Assembly (NCBI GenBank): GCA_009829735.1
Contig: CM020618.1
Location: 19,577,346-19,641,345 of the forward strand
Source of the DNA: Pyropia yezoensis
Taxonomy: Eukaryota; Rhodophyta; Bangiophyceae; Bangiales; Bangiaceae
Direction: 5' to 3'
Length of the DNA stretch: 64,000 bases
Position numbers and translations under genes: made by a program. The notes under the pieces are model-generated. The model worked only from the letters and a program-made list of their open reading frames with translations, had not been told where the DNA came from and did no database searches. The number at the start of each line of letters is the position of its first letter. Position 1 is the stretch's first letter. Positions 29,208 to 41,208 of this stretch are shown one piece after another.

Positions 29208-32200
29208 TTGGCAGCTGCCTTTGTTGTGAGAGTGTGAGGGTTAGGGCTGTAGTTTAAAGCCACTCTGCGTACCACTTCGACTTGAAGCACTCTCTTGGCA
29301 CTGTTGCTCGGCCTTCCCTCACGTTGAGGGAGGGCTGTTAGGGTCTATCTCATTCCGGGCACAGTACGCCCGGACCTTCTCAGCAGGAAGGTCCTCCACA
29401 TACTCCCACGTATCATCCTTGGCTTTGTAGCCAAACCAACGCACCCTCAACATGAGGCGGTCAGTATCCTCATCCCAGCCGTGGTCGATGAACTTGTCGA
29501 ACACGTACTCCTGCGGGCCCTGTTTGGCCGCAGGCAGCGAGGGCAGGCGCCACGTTTTCAAAGCACGCGCCCAAGCTGGGTCGCCTGCAGGCGGTGGTGC
29601 AACTTTGACCACGTCCTGTCCGTTCACTGTGCGGACCCCATCGTCACTTTCGATGGTGAAGCGCCGCCCATCAGTACGAAGGACCTGGTACGGCCCCTTC
29701 GTCTGGAACACCAACTTACCCCCAGTTGGGGTGTGTGAGTGGACCAATACCCAGTCACCCTGCTCGGGGACATGCTTGGCGTTGCGCACCTTTTTGTCAA
29801 AGGTACGCTTGTAGCGCTTTTATGCTTTGTCCATCTCAGCCCTGACTTTAGGGATGAGGTTTTCAAGCCTAGCAGCGAACTCCGCCTTACTCTCAGTAGG
29901 AGTAGGCGTACTGCCACCATCCTCCCTAGTTGGGAGCGGCCGCCGCACGGCAATAGACCGCACGCGACGGGGGGTCACAAAAGCGAGGGGTACTTCCCCG
30001 GTAGATGAGTGAACCTGCGAATTGTAGGCAGTGGTCAGAATAGAAATGTATTGGTCCCACGTCTTCACGTGCTCACTCACATAATGGCGCAGCTGCCTAA
30101 CAATAGTTTTGTTGAAGCGCTCCACCTGCCCATTAGTTTGTGGGTGGTAGGGGGTGGCATAGTTTGCCTTAACCCCCAACATATCCAGCACACCCTGAAA
30201 CAGTACAGACGCAAATTGCGGTCCATTGTCCGATAGTGTACTATCCGGAATGCCATACGCGGCAACCCAGTGATCTAGGAAGGCTGACACGACCGACATG
30301 GCCGTGATCTCTGCCAGTGGGATCGCTCGCGTAAGTTTCGTGAAGCGGTCACAGATGACCAGGAGGTACTGGTTGCCCTCCTCGGTCACTGGCAGTGGCC
30401 CAAGGATGTCCATCGCCAACGCGGCGAAGGGCTCCTTGGCCGGGAACAATAGCATAGCCGTAGTAGGCCGCCGTTCCATCAGACGGTTCTGTGCACAACT
30501 TGTGCAGGCAGCCACCCAACTGTAGATGTCCACCACCATGGACGGCCAGTAGTACCTGGTCCTCAGGGTCTGGTACAGTTTACTAGACCCCAGGTTGTCC
30601 ACCCGTGGGAGCGTTGTGCTCCCTCTCAAGGATACTGTCCTTGAGGGATGCGGGGACGACAAGTTGTTCGGTCCCCTGGAATACCCCCCTCCTCATGAGG
30701 AGGCCATCGTCTCCCAGAAAGAACCGCGTCTCCGCCACTGTATCCAGGGTTTCCCTCTGCGACTTGCAGAAGGGATCCTCGGCCTGGGCCTTCACCACTT
30801 CGTCCAGGGACAGGGGCAGTACTTCTTGTTCCCTGGCGCCTCGGGGATTCAACGCCTGACCCGAGCGCGTGACTACCCCCACGATGGGGATGTCCTCATC
30901 GACTGGGGTGGTGTCCAGTCCCTCGGTAGGTACCCGAGAGAGGCCGTCGGCAAGGGCATGTTGCCTGCCAGGTCGGTACTCAATATCAAAGTTGAAGGGT
31001 GCAAGTCGCACCCTCCACCGGTTGAGACGAGTGTTCGTACAGTCCGTCTTGAAGATGAACTGCAACGCGCGGTGGTCACAGCAGATGAGGAACTTCTCAC
31101 CCTCTAGGTAGTGACGAAGTGACGTCACCGCCCATACCACTGCGAGTCCTTCCAACTCGGTGACTCCGTAGTTCTTCTCGGCCGAGTTTAGCCCCTTGCT
31201 GAAGTATCCCACCGGCAAGTACTCCTTGGTCCGGCTGTTGCTGAAGCAACAAACAACCAAGTTGGTCGTAGCTAGCGTCCACATCCAGGATGTAGTGGCC
31301 TCCCAACCTGGGAATAGCCAGGATAGGGGGCTTCAGCAGAAGGTCCCGAAGAGTCTCAAAGGATTCCTGCTCCACCCGACTTGGGGGAGGCAGGTCTTCG
31401 GTAGCGTTGAGCTCACTAACTCATTCAACGGCTTCGCCACCTTGGCGAAGCCCTTAGTGAAACGTCGGTACACGTTACACATCCCGAGGAAGCTCCTCAT
31501 CTGGGTCTGGGTCCGGGGGTACTGAGCCTTGCGGATGGCCCTCAAGTTTTTCTCGTTGACACTGAGACGCCCCCGGACGGACAACATGTCCCAAGTACTC
31601 CACCTCTTGAGTGAAGAGGTGGCACTTACTCGCCTTCAGTGACACTCCCGGCGTCAGCAAGTAGCTTGAACACCTGGCCAAGATGGCCAATGTGTTCCTC
31701 CGGACTTCGGGAGAACACAATGATATCGTCTAGGTACACGAGACAGATTCTGCCACCCGTACTCCGGCCAGAATCATGTCCATAGCGCGCTGGAAAGTTG
31801 CCGGCGCGTTACACAGGCCAAACGGTAGACGCTTGCACTGGTAGGTACCACAGTGACAGGTAAAGGTAGTTTTATGCCTGTCCTCCGGGGCAATGGGAAT
31901 TTGCCAGTACCCCGCGTTACAGTCCAGGGTAGAGAACACGTTTGCCTCCCCCAGAGAGTCCAGACAGTCATCCATCGAGGTAGGGGATAACTATCCTTCA
32001 CCGTGCTCTCGTTGAGCTTACGGTAGTCGATACAGAACCGGGGGGTCCCATCAACTTTGGGGACGATCACCACCGGACTCGCCCACTCGGCGTTGCTGGC
32101 CTCGATCACATCGAGGGCCTCCATGCGAGCAACTTGCTCCTTGACGAGGGCCCTTGAACGGGGTCCCCCCTATACGGTTGTTGGCGTATAGGGGCGCACC

Positions 32201-34746
32201 GGGTTTCAACTCGATCCGGTGTTGGGTAGCTCTCATGAGTCCCAATTGACCATCCCACAACTTGTGATATTGGTCCAAGAGGCGTTCAACTTGAACCCTC
32301 AACCTGGGTGGAACACCCTCCATGTTTACCTGGGGCCGAGGAGAGGCGCCGACTTGGCTTGATGCTTCTCCTTTCCGGACTTCGGGTCGCTACTTGCGCC
32401 CGCGCTGAGGGTGACCGCTACTACCGGTCCCTCGTGTTGGTCGATATAGCCGAACTTGGCCCCCGACTTGAAGAACTTGGGCGACGAGCTCAGGTTCATC
32501 ACCTGGATCCTCCACGGGACTCCGGCTTTGGAGTCCATCGTGCCCAGGGCAACATGCACTTGGTGCTTGCGAGCAAGACGGGGGTTAGGGTGCACCAACC
32601 CGTTCCCCGCATAATCAGTTACAACATCCACGTGCGCCACGAGTTGGGGGGGGCAACGTGACTTTACGGGCTAAAACGCAGAGTAGCAGTAAACCCTTCC
32701 CTCACAGAACAAACAGGCTTCGACTGTGAAACTGTCACAGGAGCCACAGACTTTCCCTTACCAAGGATGGGGATAGTCTCCCCATTCATCAACTTGACCC
32801 AGTACTCCAGGGCCACAAATCAAAGGCACTTGTGTTACGACATAAGGGGTACCCAGAAGCAGGGGTACCGATATATTCTCAACTACACCATAGGTCACGT
32901 CGACCTCATGGGTCCCCAACCGAGTTGGTAGGGTCACGGCAGCCAACGATGGGAAGTTACCCCACCATTGATATCGATCAGATGGTCAGCTTTAGACTTC
33001 CAGCGTTGGAGCCTCATCCCCTTTGGTAATAGCGACTTGCGTATCAAGGAGGCTCCTGACCCGGTATCAAGTACGATACGGACACAACAGGCGCGGCGGG
33101 GGCAAGTTGCACCCGTCCAGCCACCTGGAAGTTCTCACCCGTCAGCACCGCGATGACCCGACGTGGGTTTACGTTCTTGGGAAGTCCCACCCGAGGTGGG
33201 CGGACTCCCTTAGGTCGCCGCAGTATCCGACACGGTTGGTTCGTCCTCTTGGCCCACTTGGCCGAGGCTGCCGTTGTGAGCTTCGGACGACCAGCTCCAA
33301 CGGTCATTCGTTTCCCCGCCGACTTGGCGTCCGAATCTGAGGGCGAAGGGACGACGACGAGTCCGAGGACGACGTGTCCGCCCCCTCCGTCGAGGGTGTG
33401 GCGACCGCCACCACTGTCGAGACCCACCCTCGCGGCGTGAACGCACTTCGTTCGTAGCCGACTTCTTACTCGCATTCCTAACAAGTTGTTGGATGCGTTT
33501 ACTCAACTTGGGGCAATCATATGCCCAGTGACCATCGGAGTTGCAGTTCCAACACCGATGATCAGTTTCCCGGAGGGGTCTTCCCAACTGGGGAAGACGA
33601 CGAGGTACCTTGGGAAGTTCCCACGGCAGCTACCACCCTCTCCTTGCGGATTCGGCGTGCCTCTCGCAACTCTCTGGCCTGGCGCGCCTCTTCCCGTTCC
33701 TTGGCCAACTCGGCCTGACGCTCCTGGCGTTGTTCCTCCGCAACTTGCGGTAGGCCTCGCCTCTGCGGTAGGCGAACCTAGCCAACTCGGCCAGGGTCGC
33801 CCGGGCAGTGTTATGCTCCCGGGTCTCCATCCGGACTGACCAATGGAGTCCCTCCACAGACCGACTCTTCACCACAGCTTGTGGATGAAGAAACCCACAA
33901 AGATTGTTAAGCTTACGAAACTCGCTCCGCAAAGGACAACTCGTCCTCCGCCTCTTCCTGATGGGCTTGCGTAAACTCCTCGACTTGAGAAGCCAACGCC
34001 GCTTCATCAACCATGGCCCTCAACAACCAGTTGACGAGCTCCAAATAGGACGTCACCTCCCCAGCGCCTCCACTTGAGGAGCTGGGCATGACGGACATAA
34101 GTTCTGTCCGCAGGTCTCCCTTCGTAAACTCCTGTAGCATGTAAAAAGCCATGCCTTCACTTATGGCATTGTCGTCACAGGCTTTTGTGAAACGACGTAG
34201 GAACTCAAAGACACGGAGGGGGGGAATTCCATCCCACTCCGCTTTGTGCCCAAAAGAGTGAAGTGCATTCTTCTTGGCACGGCCCATGGCTCGGGCCTGG
34301 TCAGGACCATACGCCACCGACTTGTTGTGGAGGGCGTAGGTCTCACAGTCAAAGATCCTCTGGTAGACCGGGTTGGCTACCTGGATCTTGGGCGGCACCT
34401 CACGTTGAGGGAACAGCCGCTGTGGCACTGGGGTAAGTTCACCCACAGTGCCTGTAGTCCGGCGCGGCGCGCTTGGTGTAGCCGCCGGTGTTGTCGGGGG
34501 AACTCCCCCATGAAGGGCGTACGCCCCACCGAGTATGGTGTGGCTCCCTCGTTGGGAGTCACAGGGGTCGCCCCCTGTTCAGGGCGACCCGAGATAGGCG
34601 TCAGGGGGGACACCCCCTGCGCCTGCGGGCTCGAAAGCCCCAATCCGGTCTGGACATTAAGGCCATCTGGCAAACTCGCCACAATCTGATTCAGAATAGT
34701 ATTCGTCATCGTGACCACCAGGTCCGGCAAAGTCTGCCGCAACACA

Positions 34747-35246
34747 NNNNNNNNNNNNNNNNNNNNNNNNNNNNNNNNNNNNNNNNNNNNNNNNNNNNNN
34801 NNNNNNNNNNNNNNNNNNNNNNNNNNNNNNNNNNNNNNNNNNNNNNNNNNNNNNNNNNNNNNNNNNNNNNNNNNNNNNNNNNNNNNNNNNNNNNNNNNNN
34901 NNNNNNNNNNNNNNNNNNNNNNNNNNNNNNNNNNNNNNNNNNNNNNNNNNNNNNNNNNNNNNNNNNNNNNNNNNNNNNNNNNNNNNNNNNNNNNNNNNNN
35001 NNNNNNNNNNNNNNNNNNNNNNNNNNNNNNNNNNNNNNNNNNNNNNNNNNNNNNNNNNNNNNNNNNNNNNNNNNNNNNNNNNNNNNNNNNNNNNNNNNNN
35101 NNNNNNNNNNNNNNNNNNNNNNNNNNNNNNNNNNNNNNNNNNNNNNNNNNNNNNNNNNNNNNNNNNNNNNNNNNNNNNNNNNNNNNNNNNNNNNNNNNNN
35201 NNNNNNNNNNNNNNNNNNNNNNNNNNNNNNNNNNNNNNNNNNNNNN
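34747..35246. other. Assembly gap of exactly 500 N
   Basis: A round-number N run is the usual scaffold placeholder of unknown or arbitrary length. The sequences on both sides overlap by about 11.4 kb, so the true gap is probably negative. Confidence 0.97.
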
Positions 35247-36553
35247 CCCCGGCGTCCGGTAGTCTTCGACCTGACTCGGCTTCAGTGGCGAGTCTCGATG
35301 CTGCGTTGGCGGGAGGCCCTCGTGGCGTGGACGTCGGCGGAGGGGCGATGGGCTACCACGCCGCTGCAGGGACTGCACCATCACTCGGGCCGCCGCCGCT
35401 GCCCGTTGGCACTCCTGCCCAAGGCGCGTTCCTCTCAGATGGGCAGTCGGGGCTTTCCCGTGATCTTCCCCCAGCTTTGCCCATGGGGAGTGCCCCCACG
35501 CCCGACTCGGCTCCCCCGAGGGAGCTGTTGCAAGAAGAGAGTTTGGCGTTTGGAGCGGGCAGCCTTGGCGCGCATCAGCCGCGGCAGGCGCAGTTGCATC
35601 CGCAGCCACCGCAGCTATCGGACGCGCAGCCCCGTCCAAGCCCACTGCCGGGCGTAGGCGTGGGCCGCAGCATCAGGCGTTCGGCTCGACCCCCTCGGCC
35701 GATGGCATGGCCCTGGTCTGCACCTTCCCTGCCCAGTGGCGGCCCAGATGGCGGACCATCCACTGGGGCTCTGCATTTCGCGCCCAGCCCCAGCCGCCCC
35801 CACCAGCGGTCGATGCAGCGTCCTTCCTTGGAGTCACCCAAAGACGCTCCTAGCGGGAACTCGTCACTACCTCAACACGCCGCACCCTCTGGCGGTTTTG
35901 GTGCATCCCTGGGGGGGGCTGACCCGTGTGGCGCGCTGGCGCAGTGCTGGCCTCCACGGCGGGCGACGCGGATGCCATCCTGTCTGCCTTGGCGGTATCC
36001 TCTGGAATGTCTTTTAGGCCCACCGGGGGAGGGGTGCCCCGCGGTGGCGATGGACTGGCCGCGGTTGGTGGCGGCGGCGGTGGTGGCTTTTACCCACCCG
36101 TGAGCATGCCAGGCGGGACTGGCGGGCCTGCCGGGGCGTAGGGGCGTATCCGCCGGTGAGCATGTCAGCCGGGCTGGCGGGCATGCCGGCGGCATAGGGG
36201 CGTACCCCCCCGTGAGCATGGGCGGTAGCGGGGGTGGGTACCCGCCTGTAGGTATGGGCGGTGACGGGGCAGGATACCTCTCTGGAAGTGTCCCCGCCAG
36301 CGGCGGCATGTCCGCCGCCGGTGGGGGTGGGCATCAAAGCGGCGCGTCACTGGCAGGCACCGACGGGGGGGCTGCCGTGGCCGCCTGTGGACAGCGGCGG
36401 CGCCTACTCGACGTCAACTGACGCCTTTCTCCCGCTCGGCGGCGGCGCAGTCGATGGGGTGGCAGCTGCGGCCGACGGCAGCGGCGCCCCCCCGCACCCG
36501 CCACCCGGCCTCCATTTCCTGCACCCGCCATGCAGGGCGCACCGCCGGGATGA
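35247..36553 (+). pseudogene. Repeated 3' end of the SWI3-like gene (assembly copy)
   Basis: Repeats 23353-24662 from the PASGSLRPDSASVASLDAAL region to the stop. Single-base indels in G/C runs shift its frame several times compared with the first copy. It has no promoter, SWIRM or SANT domain. I regard it as the same gene read a second time; if the duplication were real it would be a dead fragment. Confidence 0.85.
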
Positions 36554-36929
36554 GGGGTGGGGTGCGGCGCGTGCGGCGGCTGCCCTCGCGGACGCCCGAG
36601 GCACACTGCGTGTGGTATCTCTGGGGTCCCGTGCGGCCGTCCTTATTTGTGCGGCCGTTCGCCGCCTGCGGCCGTGGCGAGACGGGTCCCGGGGGTGCCT
36701 TTGTGCGGCGTGACGTGTGCGTTTCGCGCCCGTGCTGCCGCGCTCCATGCGGCTTGCCCCTGTGCACTTTTTTCACCTGTTGCGCAGCCTGCCGGCCCAC
36801 GACTCGCGTGTCTCGCATTTTTCGCTTACGAATAATTCGTTGTTCGGTAGCCGCTATCGTCTCTAAAAGGTACCACCCGTACAGTCTTTCTCCATTGCTG
36901 GGACATCCTTTCTTGGGCACGGTGTCTAG

Positions 36930-37647
36930 CAGGGCTGTGCAAGGGTACCGGATTTGGTCATGTGTACTGTATGGGACCGCACAAGTGGGTCAGAGTATCA
37001 AGCTGACAGTGGCCTGTGGTTCGGTCAAGTGTATTCAGCTGTGAGGCTAGTGCGAATGTATGTATCAAGTGTATACGCACGTGCCCCACATTGGCATGTG
37101 TATTCGCAAATTGCGACGGGCAAGTGTATCAATACCCTTCTGTAGACACGCAGTCGCTGACGTTCGGACGCTGCGTGACCTCTTTTTGCACCCATAACGT
37201 CGTCTCTGATGGCTGGGTGACGAGCGGGTGCTATTCCGTCGCCTGTCGATGGCGACGCTGCCTGGGTGTGATGCGGCCTGCTGGGCAGGCGCTCGTGGCT
37301 GGCTCAGGGACCACCCGCCACGACCCGTGTCCAGCGGCCGCTGGGTCGTCACGGGGCTGCCTGGCGGTCTCGTCTCCTGTCGCGGCCGTGTCTGCCAGCT
37401 GGGCCTCTGTGGCCTTCGACCGCGTGGCACGATATAATTGGCAGTTTTGAAACAGTTGGGGCTACTTGCTCCATACCTTTCGATACGTGAAAGTCCGGAG
37501 CCATGTGTGTCACGTATACACTTGAATACGCAATACGCTTGCAAGAGTGTATATATGAAGAATTCCTGATTTCGCCAAGTGTATCGCTGATACACTTGAT
37601 ATCATACACTTGTGGTACCCTTGGGCCGATACCCTTGCACAGCCCTG
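36930..37647. mobile_element. hAT-type element, second appearance
   Basis: Identical in length (718 bp), termini and GTGTCTAG flanks (36922-36929, 37648-37655) to 25039-25756. Two independent insertions would not share the same target duplication and surroundings, so this is the duplicated assembly segment. Confidence 0.88.
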
Positions 37648-38348
37648 GTGTCTAGTAACCACTGTAGGTCGACCGACCTCTACGGTGCGATCAACGCATG
37701 TGTCAGCTTTCGATCGTTGTCCCCGATCAATCAGAGGGCGGAATCAAGTTACAATCCTTGGGCTTACGGTCGCCACAAAGGGTGCCCAACAATGGAGAAA
37801 GACTGTACTGGGTGTCACAACGCGTAACCAGGGTAGAGACCGAGGAGGAGAAGTGCCAATAACGTGACTTTTAGTCCAAATCGCGGGCTAGACTAACCCC
37901 CCCATGGCAGTTAGTTGACCGACGGCTAAGGCCGGCCCCGCGGACTAAACAAAACGAACACACACGGTTGCGCGCACGGTCAAGAGGGTGCAACGGTCGT
38001 GGCAGCTTCTTGCCGTTACGTCCCCGTGGGCGCAATCGGAGAAATAGAAGAACATAGGGCGCTTGACGTCCTCGGTCTCGGCCGCGCCCGAGCAAGGTAG
38101 CCAACCGCTCGTCGCGCGGAAGCGACGTTAGGATAAGACGTCGGGGAGGATGGTGGGCGCGCGCAGGATGCCGCCCGCGCGAGATGAGCAAGGACGCTTT
38201 CCGCCGCTGGTGGCGAGGCAGGGGCGGTGCCTCTCGCGTAGAAGTAGTCGGCCGGGGAGGTCCCCAGCCGGCGGCCAGTGCCTGCCGCAGCCCGTGAGCC
38301 CCGCCGCCCTCGCCCGCCAGTGAGTGCGGCGGGTGCCAGCAACAGCCC

Positions 38349-38815
38349 TGTGGCAAAAACCACTCGCACACACGGCACCCAAGTTGGGGCGGTGTGCGAG
38401 GGCTGCCTTCCGTGTCGGGGGAACCGGAAGAAGTGCAAGTCGCACACACTCTATCCCTGTTGTGGGGCAATCCCCCCACGGACAAACAAGAAGATGGTGT
38501 GTGGTCCAACAGTTTCTTGGTCGGGACGGGACGCAGGGCCAAGCCCCGCTGTCCCTCCCCTTATCCCCCCAGGGTCCACTCAGAATCTCGCCACTCAGAA
38601 TCTCCCACCCCAGCACCTGCCCACCGGGCCACACGAAAATTCAAGACGATAAATGCAGAAAACCCTCAAATCCAAGTTGGATTTACTACTAAGCTAACTA
38701 TCCCGAACTTAGGGAATATGGACCCAAATGCAGGGGGAGGAACGGATCAGGCTAGTGGCCTGCCGCCCCTTGCATGGCACGTGTTGCCCCCTACCTGGGG
38801 GTCAATACTGCCACA
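38349..38815 (-). repeat. E2 LTR (3' LTR sense)
   Basis: 467 bp; one base shorter than the 26458 appearance in a G run, consistent with sequencing noise. Same TGTGGC/GCCACA ends. Confidence 0.9.
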
Positions 38816-39153
38816 CTCCCCTCTCCTCAGTTCCGACCGACCCGGTCGGCCCTGTGAGGGGGTGCGTAAACGCACGTCTCGGCGTTGGGGGGGACGCGAC
38901 TTGCTGTCCCCCCTTGAGTACGTAACGCGGACGTGGAGGCGGTCACGTTGACCGCCCCTCTCCTCAAGCTTGCCCACTTGGCAGCTTGCTCTCCTCGGTT
39001 CACACCTCACCACCACCACTTCTCCTTCACCTTACACGGGACCGCCCCACGCTGGGGAGGCCACCCGTTTACCCACGATCCGAGTCCCCCTCAACTCGAG
39101 GCGGGTCTCGTGCCGCGATAGCCAGGACGTCTCTCCCCAACTTGGGGAGAGCC

Positions 39154-41097
39154 ATGGCGACTCCGGGAGTGGAGACGGACTCTCTCGATGAGCGTATGGA
39201 GGACACCTCCTACGGTGCAGCGCCTGCCGGGACTTCCGGTGGGGGCTCCGCGATCGCTCCGGGGGATGGGACTCCCGCGTCACCCGGCTTTGGGTTGACG
39301 GCAGGATCTCCCCCGGAGGCGGGACAAGTTGTCCCGCGTGAGGCCTTGGGGCGGTGGCTTTACCCCGCTTGGCCTCTGTATGAGGAGGGGTTGACTATCC
39401 TTCGCTGTGGCCGACTTGGCGCAGCGATGGGTCGGGTATGGGACCGCCTACGGGAGAAGTATCCCCGTAGGGTCGGGTTCCCTGCCGGCTTCAGGACGGA
39501 CCAGTTTGCCTTCCTGGACGACGAGGAGGTCGAGGACGTGCAGCGGGCCAAGGCCATGGTGGACCGCGGGGGAACTATCCCGGGTCCCGGCGACTTGCCG
39601 ACCTTCACTTGGGACGCGGTGGCAACTCGCCCCCCGTACCTTCACGAGGCCGATCCGCACACTCATCACTTTGATGTGCGGATGGAGAAGGACTTCCGGC
39701 GAGGTCCCTACTTGGTGACCTCGGCTCAACTTGAGTTTCCTCAGCAGTCTGCTGCCAGTAAGGAGCAATACTACCCGAAGAAGCCCGAGTGGTGGCCTCA
39801 AGTTGAGGTCCCCTACGGGTTCCCGGCATTGTTGCCACGGTTGCTTGACCACTTCGGCTCCGTCATGTTGACGGCTGGCCCTGATCATCTGGTGTGGGCC
39901 ATGTTGGCCACCCAGTGGCTCCTCGAGGTCATGTCGACCTGGGTGTCATGTGTTCAGCGGCGGGGGATGCTCTGGCATCTCCCCCTCCGGCTCATCCAGG
40001 GTTTGGAACAGCTCACCCCTCAGCTAGTTGCTGAGGGGTGCTCGTCAGGACAACTCACTCTACTTGAGGAGATGCTCCGCCTCCACAAGTTTATCGAGTG
40101 GGAGAGCATTGAGCACAAGTTGCGCCGCCCCACTCGGGGGCCCAAGGACGATGGCGCACTTCGCCAGTTCGTGTGGGTCGCTCGTGAACTTCACGACGGC
40201 CGTGTGGTCCTACGAGAGGGGTTGGGCATCGGGGACTACCCGTATGCCCCGGGGGTGGATCGTCACACTGCGCCACCCCCGGACAAGCCCATAGTTATGG
40301 CTGTGCCCTCATATGATGACCATATGACTCAACCTACTGCGGGGGCCCCAAGTCGGGGTCGCAGTTACACCCGGGTACCGCCACCTCGGCGTGCCCCTCC
40401 GCTTCCTCCTGTTCCTTTCCAGCTTCACGGGAACATCCCGATCAGCGTGGCCGTGGAGTCATCCACACCGGTGTCCCCCAACTTGGGGGCCACCCTCCTG
40501 ACGGTATACCCCAAGTTGGTGTTACCGCCCACGCCTCTAACCTCAGAGATGATGATCACCACGTTGGTGCGCACCATTTCCTGGTTGGCCGCGTCGACCG
40601 CAACCCTCCAAAGTTCCGAGACTCCTCAACTTGAGGAGCGCGTTCGTACTGCAGTGGCGACCGCGAGTTGCGAGTCGGTGGCGGAGTTTATGACGGCCGA
40701 GTTGGCTCGCATTGGGGCTATTATGCCCCAGCCAGCCCCACTTGGGCGTGGCAAGCGTCGTGCGAGCCGGGCATACTCGCCTCCTCGCCGTCGTCGCCGT
40801 CACTCGCGGCGCTCTCCCTCCGTGTCGGAAGACGAGTTGTCTTACTCCGTCTCGGAGTCCTCTACCCCGTCGGAGACGGAGTCTGTCCAGCGTCTGCGTC
40901 GCAAACTTGCGCGCAAGACCAGGCAGAAGAGTAGCCACGGTCGGCGCCACTTGCGCGACCGTGAGGGGCGCGACGGTTCCGACTTGGAGCCGCCGCCCCT
41001 TCCAACGAGTGGAGACCGTTATCGGCGTGGGTCTCGCCGCTCGCCTCCACGTGAGGGCGAGGGCCGTGGAGTGGGAGAGTCTAGCATGCGTGCCTAG
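39154..41097 (+). CDS. Antisense accessory ORF of E2
   Basis: Repeats the 27264-29207 ORF (647 codons, MATPGVETDSLDERMEDTSY at the start). The inverted repeat CTCTCCCCAACTTGGGGAG again sits just upstream of the ATG. That both this ORF and gag stay open in E2 suggests it is a functioning part of the family rather than chance. Confidence 0.6.
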   Translation: MATPGVETDSLDERMEDTSYGAAPAGTSGGGSAIAPGDGTPASPGFGLTAGSPPEAGQVVPREALGRWLYPAWPLYEEGLTILRCGRLGAAMGRVWDRLREKYPRRVGFPAGFRTDQFAFLDDEEVEDVQRAKAMVDRGGTIPGPGDLPTFTWDAVATRPPYLHEADPHTHHFDVRMEKDFRRGPYLVTSAQLEFPQQSAASKEQYYPKKPEWWPQVEVPYGFPALLPRLLDHFGSVMLTAGPDHLVWAMLATQWLLEVMSTWVSCVQRRGMLWHLPLRLIQGLEQLTPQLVAEGCSSGQLTLLEEMLRLHKFIEWESIEHKLRRPTRGPKDDGALRQFVWVARELHDGRVVLREGLGIGDYPYAPGVDRHTAPPPDKPIVMAVPSYDDHMTQPTAGAPSRGRSYTRVPPPRRAPPLPPVPFQLHGNIPISVAVESSTPVSPNLGATLLTVYPKLVLPPTPLTSEMMITTLVRTISWLAASTATLQSSETPQLEERVRTAVATASCESVAEFMTAELARIGAIMPQPAPLGRGKRRASRAYSPPRRRRRHSRRSPSVSEDELSYSVSESSTPSETESVQRLRRKLARKTRQKSSHGRRHLRDREGRDGSDLEPPPLPTSGDRYRRGSRRSPPREGEGRGVGESSMRA

Positions 41098-41208
41098 TTG
41101 GCAGCTGCCTTTGTTGTGAGAGTGTGAGGGTTAGGGCTGTAGTTTAAAGCCACTCTGCGTACCACTTCGACTTGAAGCACTCTCTTGGCACTGTTGCTCG
41201 GCCTTCCC

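Larger units (their letters stand above)
26458..34746 (-). mobile_element. E2, first appearance: gypsy element truncated by the assembly gap
   Basis: The same element as 38349-47722: the LTR starts at 26458 after AGCCC, antisense ORF and pol follow, and the sequence stops in gag at the N run. The sequence is nearly identical to the right-hand appearance apart from scattered small indels, many in homopolymers, which give this copy about a dozen apparent breaks. These look like low-coverage contig-end errors rather than decay. Confidence 0.88.

Noticed and set aside
35285-36103. A second SWI3-like gene
   Set aside because: It repeats only the 3' end of 19581-24662 with homopolymer indels, directly after a 500-N gap, inside a segment that repeats everything around it.
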